Shown here piece by piece: positions 1 through 9,260 of a DNA stretch of 53,011 nucleotides. The stretch comes from JAAYGD01 sp964609995. GTDB lineage: Bacteria > Bacillota_I > Bacilli_A > RF39 > UBA660. The translations under genes were made by a program, and so were the position numbers. Each line of letters opens with the position of its first letter. Within the stretch, counting starts at the first letter, position 1. The stretch covers positions 1 to 53,011 of the forward strand of contig CAZSTI010000003.1 in NCBI GenBank assembly GCA_964609995.1. The letters are read 5' to 3'. Under the pieces are notes generated by a model. It worked only from the letters and a program-made list of their open reading frames with translations. It did no database searches and was not told the DNA's origin.

Positions 1-69
1 AAGTATAAGTTGGAGATTCTAAATACTTGGAATCGGTCTTTAATAATATACTATACTATTTAATAATTA

Positions 70-930
70 TCAAGTAGTTTTAATCATTTTATAAGGTCTT
101 AATTTTGTATTATCCTTGTCATCAATTTTATATATAGCTATCAATTCAGTATTATAATATAAATACAAATAATCATCTTTCATTTCTTTTGTTTTTTTTA
201 TTTTATTACCATTAATTACTGTTTTATAATCATCATCATTTAATATATATACATCTTTATTAAGAAAAAAATCATTTAAAGAAATTATTCCATAATTATC
301 ATTTTGTATGTTTTCTATACTATAACTATTTATTAAATTAAAGCTTCCTTGTTTAGTTCTAACTAAAGAAGTCATCGTAGCAAATGTTTTTAATTCTCTT
401 CCAATATCTCTAATTAAGCTTCTAATATATGTTCCTTTTGAAACTAAACATCTAATCTTTATTTCATCAGAATATTCTAATAATTCTAATTCATATATAT
501 TTACTTCTCTTTTTGGTAATTCAACATCAATATTACTTCTAGCATATTCATATAATTTTTTACCATCTATTTTAATAGCGCTATATTTAGGAACCTCTTG
601 AATTATTTTCCCTTTAAATTTATTTAAAACAGTTAGTAATTCTTCTTTGTTTATTATTTTATTTGATTCAAATAATATCTTACCAGTTATATCTAATGTG
701 TCAGTTTCTATGCCTAATTTAAAAGTTGCTATGTACTCTTTATCATAACCAGTTAATAGTTCTGATATTTTTGTAGCATTTCCTATTGTTAAAACTAATA
801 GTCCAGTTGCTATAGGATCCAATGTACCAGTATGCCCTATTTTTTTTATATTTAATATTTTTGATACTTTGTTTACGACATCTCTACTTGTATAATCCTT
901 TGGTTTATTTACCAATAATATTCCATTCAT
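70..930 (-). CDS. truB: tRNA pseudouridine(55) synthase TruB
   Basis: Makes pseudouridine 55 in the T-loop of tRNAs in the cytoplasm. The 286-residue protein has the family N-terminus (GILLVNKPKDYTSRD) and the catalytic motif HTGTLDP at residues 33-39, with Asp38 as the nucleophile. Length is normal for bacterial TruB with a short C-terminal PUA-like tail. Its ATG overlaps the stop of the upstream phosphatidyltransferase gene by 4 nt (ATGA), so the two are translationally coupled. It stops at TGA, which helps show the standard code. In Bacilli truB normally follows rbfA directly; here two genes separate them. The 69 bases beyond the stop show nothing recognisable. Confidence 0.97.
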   Translation of the reverse strand: MNGILLVNKPKDYTSRDVVNKVSKILNIKKIGHTGTLDPIATGLLVLTIGNATKISELLTGYDKEYIATFKLGIETDTLDITGKILFESNKIINKEELLTVLNKFKGKIIQEVPKYSAIKIDGKKLYEYARSNIDVELPKREVNIYELELLEYSDEIKIRCLVSKGTYIRSLIRDIGRELKTFATMTSLVRTKQGSFNLINSYSIENIQNDNYGIISLNDFFLNKDVYILNDDDYKTVINGNKIKKTKEMKDDYLYLYYNTELIAIYKIDDKDNTKLRPYKMIKTT

Positions 931-1478
931 TTCTTATCCTTCTTAATTATGCTATCAAGCTCTTTGCTATTTTTATTAAAATTAATTACAATTATTATGT
1001 TTGAATATGATTGTACAATTATAGTTATTACCCAAATAATTATAAAAGGAAAATACATATTATCATTTATTAAAAACAATAATCCCATTACTATAGTAAA
1101 AAAAATAAATGGGGTTTTAAATTTACCTATTTTAGTTGATTCTTGCCAACTATTAATTACATAAGATTTATATGATACTATTATCAAAAATATTATTTCA
1201 ATTATAAGCAATACTATTAAATACTTGTTTCCAGATATAATTAATGCAATAGCAGATAAAATAGTAAACAATTTGTCTGATAATTGGTCTAACTTTGCTC
1301 CAAATATACTTTGAGCATTAAATTTTCGTGCAAAATATCCATCAAAAAAATCTGTAAGAGTCGCAACAACTAGTAATATTAATCCTAATATATAATTTTT
1401 ATCTAATATTACAATAAATGAAACCATTGTTAATAATATTCTCAATGATGTAATAATATTAGGAATATTTTTCATCAT
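927..1478 (-). CDS. CDP-alcohol phosphatidyltransferase (PgsA-like paralogue)
   Basis: Membrane enzyme that transfers a phosphatidyl group from CDP-diacylglycerol to an alcohol. The signature DG-x2-AR-x8-G-x3-D-x3-D is complete (DGYFAR, then G, D and D) in the N-terminal third, and several hydrophobic segments follow. A second family member at 33624-34217 sits in the canonical pgsA context, so this copy probably has another acceptor, for example cardiolipin synthesis of the CDP-alcohol type (inference). I chose ATG 1478 because AGGTGA lies 5-6 nt upstream; the in-frame GTG at 1487 falls inside that ribosome binding site. ATG 1475 is also possible. The gene is coupled to truB. Confidence 0.88.
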   Translation of the reverse strand: MMKNIPNIITSLRILLTMVSFIVILDKNYILGLILLVVATLTDFFDGYFARKFNAQSIFGAKLDQLSDKLFTILSAIALIISGNKYLIVLLIIEIIFLIIVSYKSYVINSWQESTKIGKFKTPFIFFTIVMGLLFLINDNMYFPFIIIWVITIIVQSYSNIIIVINFNKNSKELDSIIKKDKK

Positions 1479-1497
1479 ATATATCACCTATTTATAA

Positions 1498-1532
1498 TAT
1501 ATCATAAAAAAAGATAGTGTTACTATCTTTTT
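1498..1532. repeat. 35-bp direct repeat, copy 1 (terminator plus promoter module)
   Basis: Identical to 6535-6569. It contains a hairpin (AAAAAGATAGT / ACTATCTTTTT) that ends transcription of the 1687-6510 gene on the minus strand, and the first bases of an extended -10 element (TGATATA) that could start the phosphatidyltransferase-truB transcript about 10 nt upstream of its start codon. Confidence 0.85.
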
Positions 1533-1534
1533 TT
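1506..1534 (-). terminator. Intrinsic terminator after the Ig-repeat surface protein gene
   Basis: Perfect inverted repeat AAAGATAGT...ACTATCTTT with flanking A/T tracts, about 155 nt downstream of the stop at 1687. The 150 nt between stop and hairpin hold nothing recognisable. Confidence 0.8.
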
Positions 1535-1686
1535 AATTATCAATTAATTATAAAATATCCTTTGACGTTGTTTTCTAAATATTTGCATTTTTCTATATAA
1601 TTTTTATATTTCAGTTTAACATTTATTAAAGATATTAATAGCTTATATTTTTCTTGATACAATTAATTTTGATAGTGTTATTAATG

Positions 1687-4600
1687 CTAATTGATAGTAA
1701 TCTGAATTGTTTTATTTTTACCGTCCTTAAAATATTTTAAACTTGTTGTACCCTTTTTATAAGCAATAATTTGTCCATTGTCATTAATCCTTAATATTGA
1801 CTTATCAGTAAAAGAAATATTGTTTATATATTTATTTATAGTTATTATATTTGATTTTTTTTCATCATGATATTTTTCATAAATAACTATATCATTGATA
1901 ATATCCCCAGAATTATAATAATATGAGTCTTTGCTTAATTCAATATTATCTACAAAATTATTGTCAAACAAATATTCCCACCAATTGTTTGAAAATCCAT
2001 CATTTGTAACTCCGCTTAAATGTGGCATCAAATAAAACCACCATCTGTGATGTGTTCTTGCATCACTTATTGTTCCTGTTTTATTTTTATAATTTGAATA
2101 AGCGCTTGTGGGATTAAAAACAGTCGAAGAAGGTGTGGCGGATAAATTTGGATAATTTATCCATTCTTTCCATTTGCTTTTAACATTATCTAATCCCCCT
2201 ACCCATTCATAATCTGTTGTGCTATTAGGAGAAAAATGTAAATTGCCAACTCCAGATAATCCTGTGTTTTTCTTAGAGTTAGAATGCTCTGTTAGAATAA
2301 ATTTTTCAAATAAATTTAAATTATCATAATTACTAGTATCAACTGATAAATAATTGTAATTATATGAATAAATAGTAGTGTCAAATACTTTAGCAAGAAT
2401 ATTTTCTGATGCATGTCCAAAACATTCAAAATTAGCATCTGGTCTAGATATTGAAACATTCATAATTTTAAAGGTCTTAGAATTCGCTTGTATTGGTTGT
2501 CCGTTAATCCAGTAAGCGTTGTTACCAACCATTATTGACTCATAAGTATTTATTGGATCAACATTCAATATCCATACTTCATTAAATTCATTATTATTTC
2601 TTCTTGTAATTAAATTGTATTTATTAATTATATAATTATAATCAAAGCTATAAGCATCAAATTCTTTAACTCTAGAATCGTTCCAAAATCCATACCAACC
2701 ATCTTTCATAACATCAAGCCAAGTATCTTGATCAAATTTATGTGATTTTTGTCCATTTAATAATGTTGTATAACTAGTAGAGGAAGGGAACTCGTTTAAA
2801 TATTCTGTCTTAATAATGTCTACGTCAATTATATTATGTGAACTATATTCTATATCTTCTATTAATTCATTTATAGCTTGGTCTTTATTTTGATTTAAAC
2901 ATTTACTGGCTGTTAAATTAGTACAATTCTTCCCGTTAATTGAACCTTTTGATAATACAGGATCAATATCAATAACTAATACTTTTAATTTGAGTTTTGA
3001 TGTTAATTGAGTCGGCTTTTCAAAAACATAATCATCCAATGAACTGTAATTACCAATCCACCTTGCCTTTAATATTAATTCTTCTTTTATTTTAGTATCA
3101 AAATCAAATACAATATCATTTACATACCAATTATCAAAAACATATCCCTCTTTAGTCGGATTGGCAGGTCTTTTTAAAGTATTGTTCTCTATTACGGTTT
3201 GAGATTCTATTGTGGTTCCGCAATCTGAATCAAAAGTGATTTTATATTTATTGTTTTCAATTTTATTATTGATTTTATTACTTAATACTATTATATTATC
3301 TTTATATGAAGGAATACTTTTATTACCCGCTTTATCAAAACTCCAAGCATCAACTCTATATTTACCTTCACCTGTAATATCAAATGTTTCTTTTTCATTA
3401 GTTATTTCTTTTATTGAATCATTATTTAATTTGTATTCAAATTTTCCAAATCCACTTATTTTTGTGCTGTTTGAATCAACAAATCCTAATCCAATTGTTA
3501 CTTTAGAAGTATTATTATTTAATATTTTTATTGTTGGTGCTTTAGGTGCTACTGAATCCATATTTAAATATGATGGTTTTTCTGTCCAAGGACCTATATT
3601 TCCCAAAGTATCTACAGCTCTAACATAAACATATTTGCTTATATTGCTTTCATTAAATACCATTTCTATTGATTTTGTAGTTCCTTCTATTTTTATGTCC
3701 TTAGCCTCTTTTGCTTTAACATCATCATGAGTATATTCATATCTTACTACTCCGGATAGCTTATCTACTGAGGAGTAACTTACTTTTATGCTTGTATCTT
3801 TTGTCCACATTTCAGGATTTTCTATCCAACTAGTAAATGTGGTTATCGGACCAGTATTATCTAATTTTAAAACTAATAAATCTGATGGTTCGCTTTTTAA
3901 ACCTTCACTATTTATAGATATTATTGATACTTCCTCATTTATATCTTTTGTCCAATTTATTTCAGCTTTATTATTATCATTTACTAATGGGTAGAATTCA
4001 TTAATTATTTTACCGTTTTTATTTAGAAAGATAAACTTAATTATTTTAGATTCTTTTTCAATTGATTCTAAAACTATCTTTATTTCTCTTTTTCCTACTC
4101 CTCCATACCATATCCCGTCTTTGTTATATGGATCTTTGTTAACATTACTCGATAATATTCTTACTTTTGAAGGTGCTGTTTCATCTTTATAAATTGGCTC
4201 TTCTACTACTGTTATTTTGCATAAAGAAATTTTATTTCCATCTTCAGATTTTAATTCTATTGTTGATTCTCCAATATTTATACCTTTTAATTCTCCATTA
4301 GAAGATATTGATAAATTGGTGCCGTTTGTATTCCATGATACATTTTTATTTGTTGCGTTTTCGGGTTTAATCTTACTACTTAGTATTTTTGAAGTATTCT
4401 TTTGTATAATTAAACTTCCTGTTTCACATCCAATTATTTCAACTGATTTTACTAAATGTATTTTTTCTTCAGTTATTTGTTTTTCAACCTTTACTTCGCA
4501 TTCATTACTTTTTTTACCGTCTTCGCTTTCTACTTTAATAACTACTTTTCCATCAACTGAGGAAGTACTTAAATTACCATTTATTACAGATACAATATCA

Positions 4601-6510
4601 CTATCTGATGAACTCCATGATACTTTTCTATTTAAGGCTTCAGTTGGATATACAATTGCATTTAATTGATAAGTACTATTTGTTTTTAAATCTATTTTTC
4701 CATCAGGACAATTAGTAATTTCTATATTTGTAACGTTATCTTGAACTATATTCTTTTCTTGTATAATTACTTTTATGTTTTTTTCTTCAGATTTATTATT
4801 TGATTCATCTATTGAATATAATGATATATTAAATTCTCCTATGGAACACAAATTATTGGTAGAATTTGCCATTACTAATTTAGGCATTACCTTATTGTTT
4901 CCATCATTTGTTGTTAATCCTTTTGAATATAAATATTCTTCTGTAATTTCACATTTGTCGGATCTTACTTCTTCAATTATTTGAGAAGGCGCCAATAAAC
5001 TAGGTGATAAATCATCGTATATTTCTATTTTTCTAGTTACTGTTTGACTTATTCCTTTTTTTGGAGTCGCATTATATTTTATTATATAATTTCCAATCTT
5101 ATAAAAATCAATTTTATCAACTTTGTTCCCACTCGAATCTTCAATTGTTATTTCAACATCTAAGTCGTTATTAAAAGAATCTTTGGCATTTAACATTTCT
5201 ATTTTTTCTTCATGTCCAAGTTTAATTCTTAAATCTAATGGCGTTTTATTAAATGTTGCTACATTTGAAATAGCATTTGAATCTATTACATTTACTATTC
5301 TTTTGGCTTTTCCTTTTAATCCTTGATTATCTTCAACTTCGTAATATACATTGTATATTCCGCCTTTATTGTTTTTTACTTTTGTACTATCTATTCTTAT
5401 CTTTTGAGTTAAATCTCCATCTTCTTTATCAGAAGCATATGCTCCCAAATCACTATATTCTTCTCCAACTTTTATAGTTATAGAGGTATCTCCCAATAAT
5501 GTTATTTGTGGTTTTGTATTAATTCTTTTAGTTGTCTCTCCATATTCTTCATTAGAAATTTTTGTAGGTAGTTCTTCTTTTTTTGGTTGACAACTATCTT
5601 TTACAATTACTGACCTATATGCTGTTGCTTTGTTACCTGAAACATCCGTAACCCAATAAATTACCCGATATGTTCCCGATATGTTTTCTTTTATTTTTGA
5701 ATCCACAATAATCTTTTCACTAATATTCCCATCAACGTTATCTTTTGCTTCTACACCCGGTTCTATATAAGTTGTTCCAAGTTCAACACAATAAGGATTT
5801 AACCCTTTAATGTCAATAATTGGATTAATTGTATCTACAGGTTTTGCTTTTGTTTCTTCTATTTCATCATAATTTTCGACCTTAATTATTCTGGAAGTTT
5901 CAGAAGTGTTTCCAGCCATATCTGATGATATATATTTTATTTCATATTCTCCAACTTCATTAGTATTTACTGTTCCACTTCTTTGTAATTCTGATGATAC
6001 TTCTCCGTCATAATCATCTACTGATTTTGCTCCTGGATCTATAAAATTAGTACCTTTAACAATTACAATCTCTTTTGATCCTTTCAAATTTAATATTGGG
6101 GGATTAATATCATCTTCATTATTTATTAAGCCTTCACAAAATAAATCCCCTTTTTGATTCAAAGATAGTCTAACATAGGCTTTATCTGGTATCTTTGCCT
6201 CTTCACCTTTTAATCTAGGATCTATTAAATCTTTATTTGTTACTAAAAAAGAAGATTGTAGTTCTCCCACTTTTACATATACTGTTTCTCCTGGTATGCT
6301 TTTTTTTATTTCTTTTAATTCTGAATAACTAATTGCACTTCCGCATAATTTATCTACTATTATTGAATAAGCAGCTTCTTTATCTTTCATATTATTTGGA
6401 AAAAAATTATATATCAATAATACTATTACTATTCCTATTATCAAAAAAATTGTATAATTTGTATTTTTTGTTGTTGCCTTATTATCCACTTCGTATTGAA
6501 ATTCATTCAT
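1687..6510 (-). CDS. Giant membrane-anchored surface protein with Ig-like repeats and a His/Trp-rich C-terminal domain
   Basis: 1607 residues. One N-terminal membrane segment (about 20-37) with no cleavage or sorting motif, so the chain should sit outside the cell. In order: three DUF5011-type Ig-like modules (about 133-210, 225-305, 330-408; motif DPGAKSVDDYDGEV in the first), two Big_2-type modules (about 595-680 and 690-770, with VSWSSSD and VSWNTNG), further Ig-like modules (about 775-1080), one Listeria-Bacteroides (InlB-type) repeat (about 1088-1150, GYVFDNWYV), then a 350-residue domain (about 1175-1530) with motifs FGHASENIL (about 1364), GNLHFSPNS (about 1425) and HHRWWFYLMPH (about 1487), and a final Big_2-like stretch. 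I do not know the function of the C-terminal domain; conserved-looking His clusters suggest a metal enzyme. AGG lies 7 nt before the ATG. The gene interrupts the usual rbfA-truB order and is flanked by a 35-bp direct repeat. Confidence 0.85.
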   Translation of the reverse strand: MNEFQYEVDNKATTKNTNYTIFLIIGIVIVLLIYNFFPNNMKDKEAAYSIIVDKLCGSAISYSELKEIKKSIPGETVYVKVGELQSSFLVTNKDLIDPRLKGEEAKIPDKAYVRLSLNQKGDLFCEGLINNEDDINPPILNLKGSKEIVIVKGTNFIDPGAKSVDDYDGEVSSELQRSGTVNTNEVGEYEIKYISSDMAGNTSETSRIIKVENYDEIEETKAKPVDTINPIIDIKGLNPYCVELGTTYIEPGVEAKDNVDGNISEKIIVDSKIKENISGTYRVIYWVTDVSGNKATAYRSVIVKDSCQPKKEELPTKISNEEYGETTKRINTKPQITLLGDTSITIKVGEEYSDLGAYASDKEDGDLTQKIRIDSTKVKNNKGGIYNVYYEVEDNQGLKGKAKRIVNVIDSNAISNVATFNKTPLDLRIKLGHEEKIEMLNAKDSFNNDLDVEITIEDSSGNKVDKIDFYKIGNYIIKYNATPKKGISQTVTRKIEIYDDLSPSLLAPSQIIEEVRSDKCEITEEYLYSKGLTTNDGNNKVMPKLVMANSTNNLCSIGEFNISLYSIDESNNKSEEKNIKVIIQEKNIVQDNVTNIEITNCPDGKIDLKTNSTYQLNAIVYPTEALNRKVSWSSSDSDIVSVINGNLSTSSVDGKVVIKVESEDGKKSNECEVKVEKQITEEKIHLVKSVEIIGCETGSLIIQKNTSKILSSKIKPENATNKNVSWNTNGTNLSISSNGELKGINIGESTIELKSEDGNKISLCKITVVEEPIYKDETAPSKVRILSSNVNKDPYNKDGIWYGGVGKREIKIVLESIEKESKIIKFIFLNKNGKIINEFYPLVNDNNKAEINWTKDINEEVSIISINSEGLKSEPSDLLVLKLDNTGPITTFTSWIENPEMWTKDTSIKVSYSSVDKLSGVVRYEYTHDDVKAKEAKDIKIEGTTKSIEMVFNESNISKYVYVRAVDTLGNIGPWTEKPSYLNMDSVAPKAPTIKILNNNTSKVTIGLGFVDSNSTKISGFGKFEYKLNNDSIKEITNEKETFDITGEGKYRVDAWSFDKAGNKSIPSYKDNIIVLSNKINNKIENNKYKITFDSDCGTTIESQTVIENNTLKRPANPTKEGYVFDNWYVNDIVFDFDTKIKEELILKARWIGNYSSLDDYVFEKPTQLTSKLKLKVLVIDIDPVLSKGSINGKNCTNLTASKCLNQNKDQAINELIEDIEYSSHNIIDVDIIKTEYLNEFPSSTSYTTLLNGQKSHKFDQDTWLDVMKDGWYGFWNDSRVKEFDAYSFDYNYIINKYNLITRRNNNEFNEVWILNVDPINTYESIMVGNNAYWINGQPIQANSKTFKIMNVSISRPDANFECFGHASENILAKVFDTTIYSYNYNYLSVDTSNYDNLNLFEKFILTEHSNSKKNTGLSGVGNLHFSPNSTTDYEWVGGLDNVKSKWKEWINYPNLSATPSSTVFNPTSAYSNYKNKTGTISDARTHHRWWFYLMPHLSGVTNDGFSNNWWEYLFDNNFVDNIELSKDSYYYNSGDIINDIVIYEKYHDEKKSNIITINKYINNISFTDKSILRINDNGQIIAYKKGTTSLKYFKDGKNKTIQITIN

Positions 6511-6532
6511 ATTATTACCTCATTATACAAAA

Positions 6533-6541
6533 ATTATATCA
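6533..6541 (-). promoter_or_regulatory. Extended -10 promoter of the surface protein gene
   Basis: Reads TGATATAAT on the minus strand, directly after the T-tract of the rbfA terminator and about 22 nt upstream of the ATG. A second possible -10 (TATAAT) lies at 6522-6527. No clear -35 is seen. Confidence 0.6.
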
Positions 6542-6569
6542 TAAAAAAAGATAGTGTTACTATCTTTTT
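6535..6569. repeat. 35-bp direct repeat, copy 2 (terminator plus promoter module)
   Basis: Identical to 1498-1532. It holds the rbfA terminator hairpin and the start of the extended -10 element for the surface protein gene. Confidence 0.85.
6543..6569 (-). terminator. Terminator of the rimP-nusA-infB-rbfA operon
   Basis: Stem AAAAAGATAGT / ACTATCTTTTT followed by T residues on the minus strand. The rbfA stop codon TAG (6560-6562) lies inside the 5' arm, so the last codons of rbfA form part of the terminator. Confidence 0.85.
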
Positions 6570-6901
6570 ACATCATTTATCTCTTTTATTTTATCTTCTA
6601 TTTTTTTTGCATATTCAATAGATTCATCATATATAAATTCTAATTCAGGCAAAACTCTTAAGGGTAATTTTCTTTTGTATAATTCCGATTTAATAAAACC
6701 TTTACTTTTGTTTAATTCTTTTATAGAATCTTTATTATCGTCTAAATTAATACAATAAACTTTAGCATATTCATAATCAGAAGATAAACTTACTGAGGTT
6801 ACTGAAGTCCCTAGAATCCCCTTATCTCTAACCTTATTAAATAAAATATCATTTATTTCTTTCATAAGGAAAGATGCAATTCTTTCTCCTTTAATTTTCA
6901 T
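6560..6901 (-). CDS. rbfA: Ribosome-binding factor A
   Basis: Small KH-like protein that binds the immature 30S subunit and helps 16S rRNA 5'-end maturation. 113 residues, the normal length. It begins with the family pattern of a basic start and RIASFLMKEINDIL, and carries the central VTSVSLSSDYEYAKVY strand. Its ATG overlaps the infB stop by 4 nt (ATGA), so it is coupled to infB, as is usual in this operon. The stop lies in a terminator, making it the last gene of the operon here, whereas truB commonly follows in Bacilli. Confidence 0.95.
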   Translation of the reverse strand: MKIKGERIASFLMKEINDILFNKVRDKGILGTSVTSVSLSSDYEYAKVYCINLDDNKDSIKELNKSKGFIKSELYKRKLPLRVLPELEFIYDESIEYAKKIEDKIKEINDVKR

Positions 6902-8976
6902 TTTCTTTTAACCTCAATCATTTCGTATGCTTCAATTATGTCTCCTTCTTTTAAATCATTAAAGTTATTTAAAGTAATTCCACATTCAAAACCTTGTTTT
7001 ATTTCTCTTACATTATCTTTTTCTCTTTGAATTGCGCTTATACTACCATCATAAATAATGTTGTCTTTCCTTAATACTCTTACTTTTGAACTGGTTTTAA
7101 TTATTCCGTCTTTTACACCACATCCAGCAATTGTTCCAACTTTTGAGAAAGTAAATATTTTTTTAATTTCCGCATGTCCCGTAATAGATTCTTCGAATAT
7201 AGGATCCAACATATTTTTCAAAGATGATTCTAAATCTTCAATTACTTTATATATTATATTATATTCCTTTATTTCTATTTTCTTCTCTTTAGCCATCTCT
7301 AATGTATTTATTGAAGTTTTTATATTAAAACCTATAATAATAGAATTTGTTGCACTCGCTAAAATAACATCGCTTTCTGTTATTGGTCCTGTTGCACTTC
7401 TTACTATATTTATTTTTGCGCCTTCAACATCAATTTTTTCTAAAGAATGTTTTACAGCTTCTTCCGAACCTTTTACATCAGCCTTTATAATTATATTTAC
7501 TTCTTTATTATTGTTTCCAATAGCATTAAACAAATCATCTATTGACTTTTCTTCTTGATGTAGCGATTTAAATCTCGCCTTCTCATTTCTTGTTTCTCCT
7601 ATAGTTTTTGCTTGCTTTTCAGTTTCAAAAGCCATGAATTTATCACCAGCTGTTGGCATTCCGTTTAATCCTGTAATCTTTACTGGAGAACTAGGTAAAG
7701 CTTCTACAATACTTTTACCTAAATCATCTTTTAAAGTCCTTACTTTTCCATAAGTTGATCCAACAACTATAGGGTCTCCTAATCTAAGCGTACCATTTTG
7801 AACTAAAACAGTTACTGAAGGTCCAAGATTTTTATCTAAATTCGCTTCTACTACAGTTCCTAAAGCATATCTATTTTTATTAGCTTTATATTCTTCCATA
7901 TCAGAAATTAACAAAATATTTTCTAATAATTTATCTATTCCAGTTCCTTTTAAAGCCGAAACATTTACATAAGAAGTATCTCCACCCCAAGTATCAGGAG
8001 ATAATCCATATTCAGCTAATTCTTTCATTACTTTTTCAGGATTTGAGTTGGGTTTATCTATTTTATTCACTGCAACAATTATAGGTACTTTTGCTGCTTT
8101 TGCATGATCAATTGCTTCTTTAGTTTGAGGCATAACCCCATCATCTGCCGCAACTACTATTATTACAATATCAGTAATAGATGCTCCTCTAGCTCTCATT
8201 TCAGTAAATGCAGCATGTCCAGGAGTATCAATAAATGTTATTTTTTTGTCTTTAAATGTTATTTGATATGCACCTATATGTTGAGTAATCCCACCAGCTT
8301 CGCCAGATACAACATTTGTCTTTCTAATAGTATCTAATAGCGTTGTTTTACCATGATCAACATGACCCATAATAGTAACTACAGGAGGTCTTTCTTCTAA
8401 ATCTTCTTTAATATCAGATATTTCTAGTTTTTCGAAATTAGATTCATCTTGTGTTTCTTCTTTTTTCAACTCTTTATCGTAATCAACCATAACCAATTCA
8501 GCATCTTCAAATGATACTATAGAGTTAACATTTAACATTGCTCCAATACTCATAAATTTTTTTATTAAAGTAACTGGATTTTCTTGTAATTTTTCAGCTA
8601 AAGATGATAAAGTCATTCCTTCTTTATAAACAACAATATTCTCTTGATTATTTGGAATATTAGAAATTAATTTCTCTTTATTTTTGTACATTTCTTTTCT
8701 TTTTGCACTATAATCTTCAGTGTTAGAATAATCTTTCTTTGTAAATTTTTCCAATTTAATAGTATCATCTATTTTCTTATTTACAAGTTCTTCAACAACT
8801 TCCTCTACAATATCGTCTTCTTCTTCAAAAGTTAAATTATTATCTAAATCTATTACATTTTCTTCTGTTAGCTCATCGTTCTCATTGAATGCTGAAATAC
8901 CAAGTTCTATACACTTGTCTAATATTTCATTTATACTTTTTTTAACATCTACTGCGTAATCTTTTACGGTCATCAT
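6898..8976 (-). CDS. infB: Translation initiation factor IF-2
   Basis: GTPase that brings initiator fMet-tRNA to the 30S subunit and promotes subunit joining. 692 residues, a short form: a first IF2_N module at the N-terminus, an acidic/charged linker, a second IF2_N module (about 115-165), then the GTPase domain with G1 GHVDHGKTT (about 202-210), G3 DTPGHAAF and G4 NKIDKP, then domains II, III and IV. ATG 8976 has AGGTG 7 nt upstream. It lies 18 nt after rnpM; no ylxQ-like gene is between them, although many Bacilli have one there. Confidence 0.98.
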   Translation of the reverse strand: MMTVKDYAVDVKKSINEILDKCIELGISAFNENDELTEENVIDLDNNLTFEEEDDIVEEVVEELVNKKIDDTIKLEKFTKKDYSNTEDYSAKRKEMYKNKEKLISNIPNNQENIVVYKEGMTLSSLAEKLQENPVTLIKKFMSIGAMLNVNSIVSFEDAELVMVDYDKELKKEETQDESNFEKLEISDIKEDLEERPPVVTIMGHVDHGKTTLLDTIRKTNVVSGEAGGITQHIGAYQITFKDKKITFIDTPGHAAFTEMRARGASITDIVIIVVAADDGVMPQTKEAIDHAKAAKVPIIVAVNKIDKPNSNPEKVMKELAEYGLSPDTWGGDTSYVNVSALKGTGIDKLLENILLISDMEEYKANKNRYALGTVVEANLDKNLGPSVTVLVQNGTLRLGDPIVVGSTYGKVRTLKDDLGKSIVEALPSSPVKITGLNGMPTAGDKFMAFETEKQAKTIGETRNEKARFKSLHQEEKSIDDLFNAIGNNNKEVNIIIKADVKGSEEAVKHSLEKIDVEGAKINIVRSATGPITESDVILASATNSIIIGFNIKTSINTLEMAKEKKIEIKEYNIIYKVIEDLESSLKNMLDPIFEESITGHAEIKKIFTFSKVGTIAGCGVKDGIIKTSSKVRVLRKDNIIYDGSISAIQREKDNVREIKQGFECGITLNNFNDLKEGDIIEAYEMIEVKRK

Positions 8977-8994
8977 AGAGTATCACCTCTTTCT

Positions 8995-9252
8995 TTAATC
9001 TAACATTTTTATTAAGTCATCATATATTTCTTTAGGTACCTCAGTTTGCAAAGCTCTAGATAATTGATTCTCTTTAGAAGCTTTTTCAATAACTTTAATA
9101 TCTCTTTTAATATATGCTCCTCTTCCATTTAGTTTTCCAGTAACATCAATTTTAATTCCATCACTTGTTCTTACAACTCTAATTAATTCTCTTTTAGGTA
9201 ATTTTTCTTTAGTTACTACACAACTTCTTAATGGTATTTTTTTTTCTTTCAT
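8995..9252 (-). CDS. rnpM: YlxR/RnpM family RNA-binding protein
   Basis: 85 residues, the full length of the YlxR (DUF448) family. The start carries RSCVVTKEKLPKREL and the middle carries the hallmark GRGAYI. The family has been described in Bacilli as binding RNase P RNA and modulating its activity, hence the name RnpM. It sits between nusA (8-nt gap) and infB in the conserved operon. The RNase P RNA gene itself is in this window at 34677-35023. Confidence 0.93.
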   Translation of the reverse strand: MKEKKIPLRSCVVTKEKLPKRELIRVVRTSDGIKIDVTGKLNGRGAYIKRDIKVIEKASKENQLSRALQTEVPKEIYDDLIKMLD

Positions 9253-9260
9253 AAATTCCT

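Noticed and set aside
1479..1487. GTG start for the phosphatidyltransferase, and similar in-frame GTG starts for pheT (29168), the 48361 gene (48699), tsaD (49724) and tsaE (51211)
   Set aside because: Each GTG is in or directly beside the ribosome binding site (or, for tsaD, overlaps the rimI stop) and a better ATG follows a few codons later.
3212..5326. Several plus-strand open frames of 60-150 codons inside the surface protein gene
   Set aside because: They lie antisense to a long, domain-rich gene, lack ribosome binding sites and show hydrophobic, family-less sequences expected of the reverse strand of an AT-rich gene.
1498..6569. The 35-bp repeats as ends of an insertion sequence or composite transposon
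   Set aside because: No transposase or recombinase is between them, they are direct and not inverted, and they fully match functional terminator/promoter signals.
7058..7558. 166-codon plus-strand frame inside infB
   Set aside because: Antisense to a highly conserved gene, with no ribosome binding site or recognisable product.
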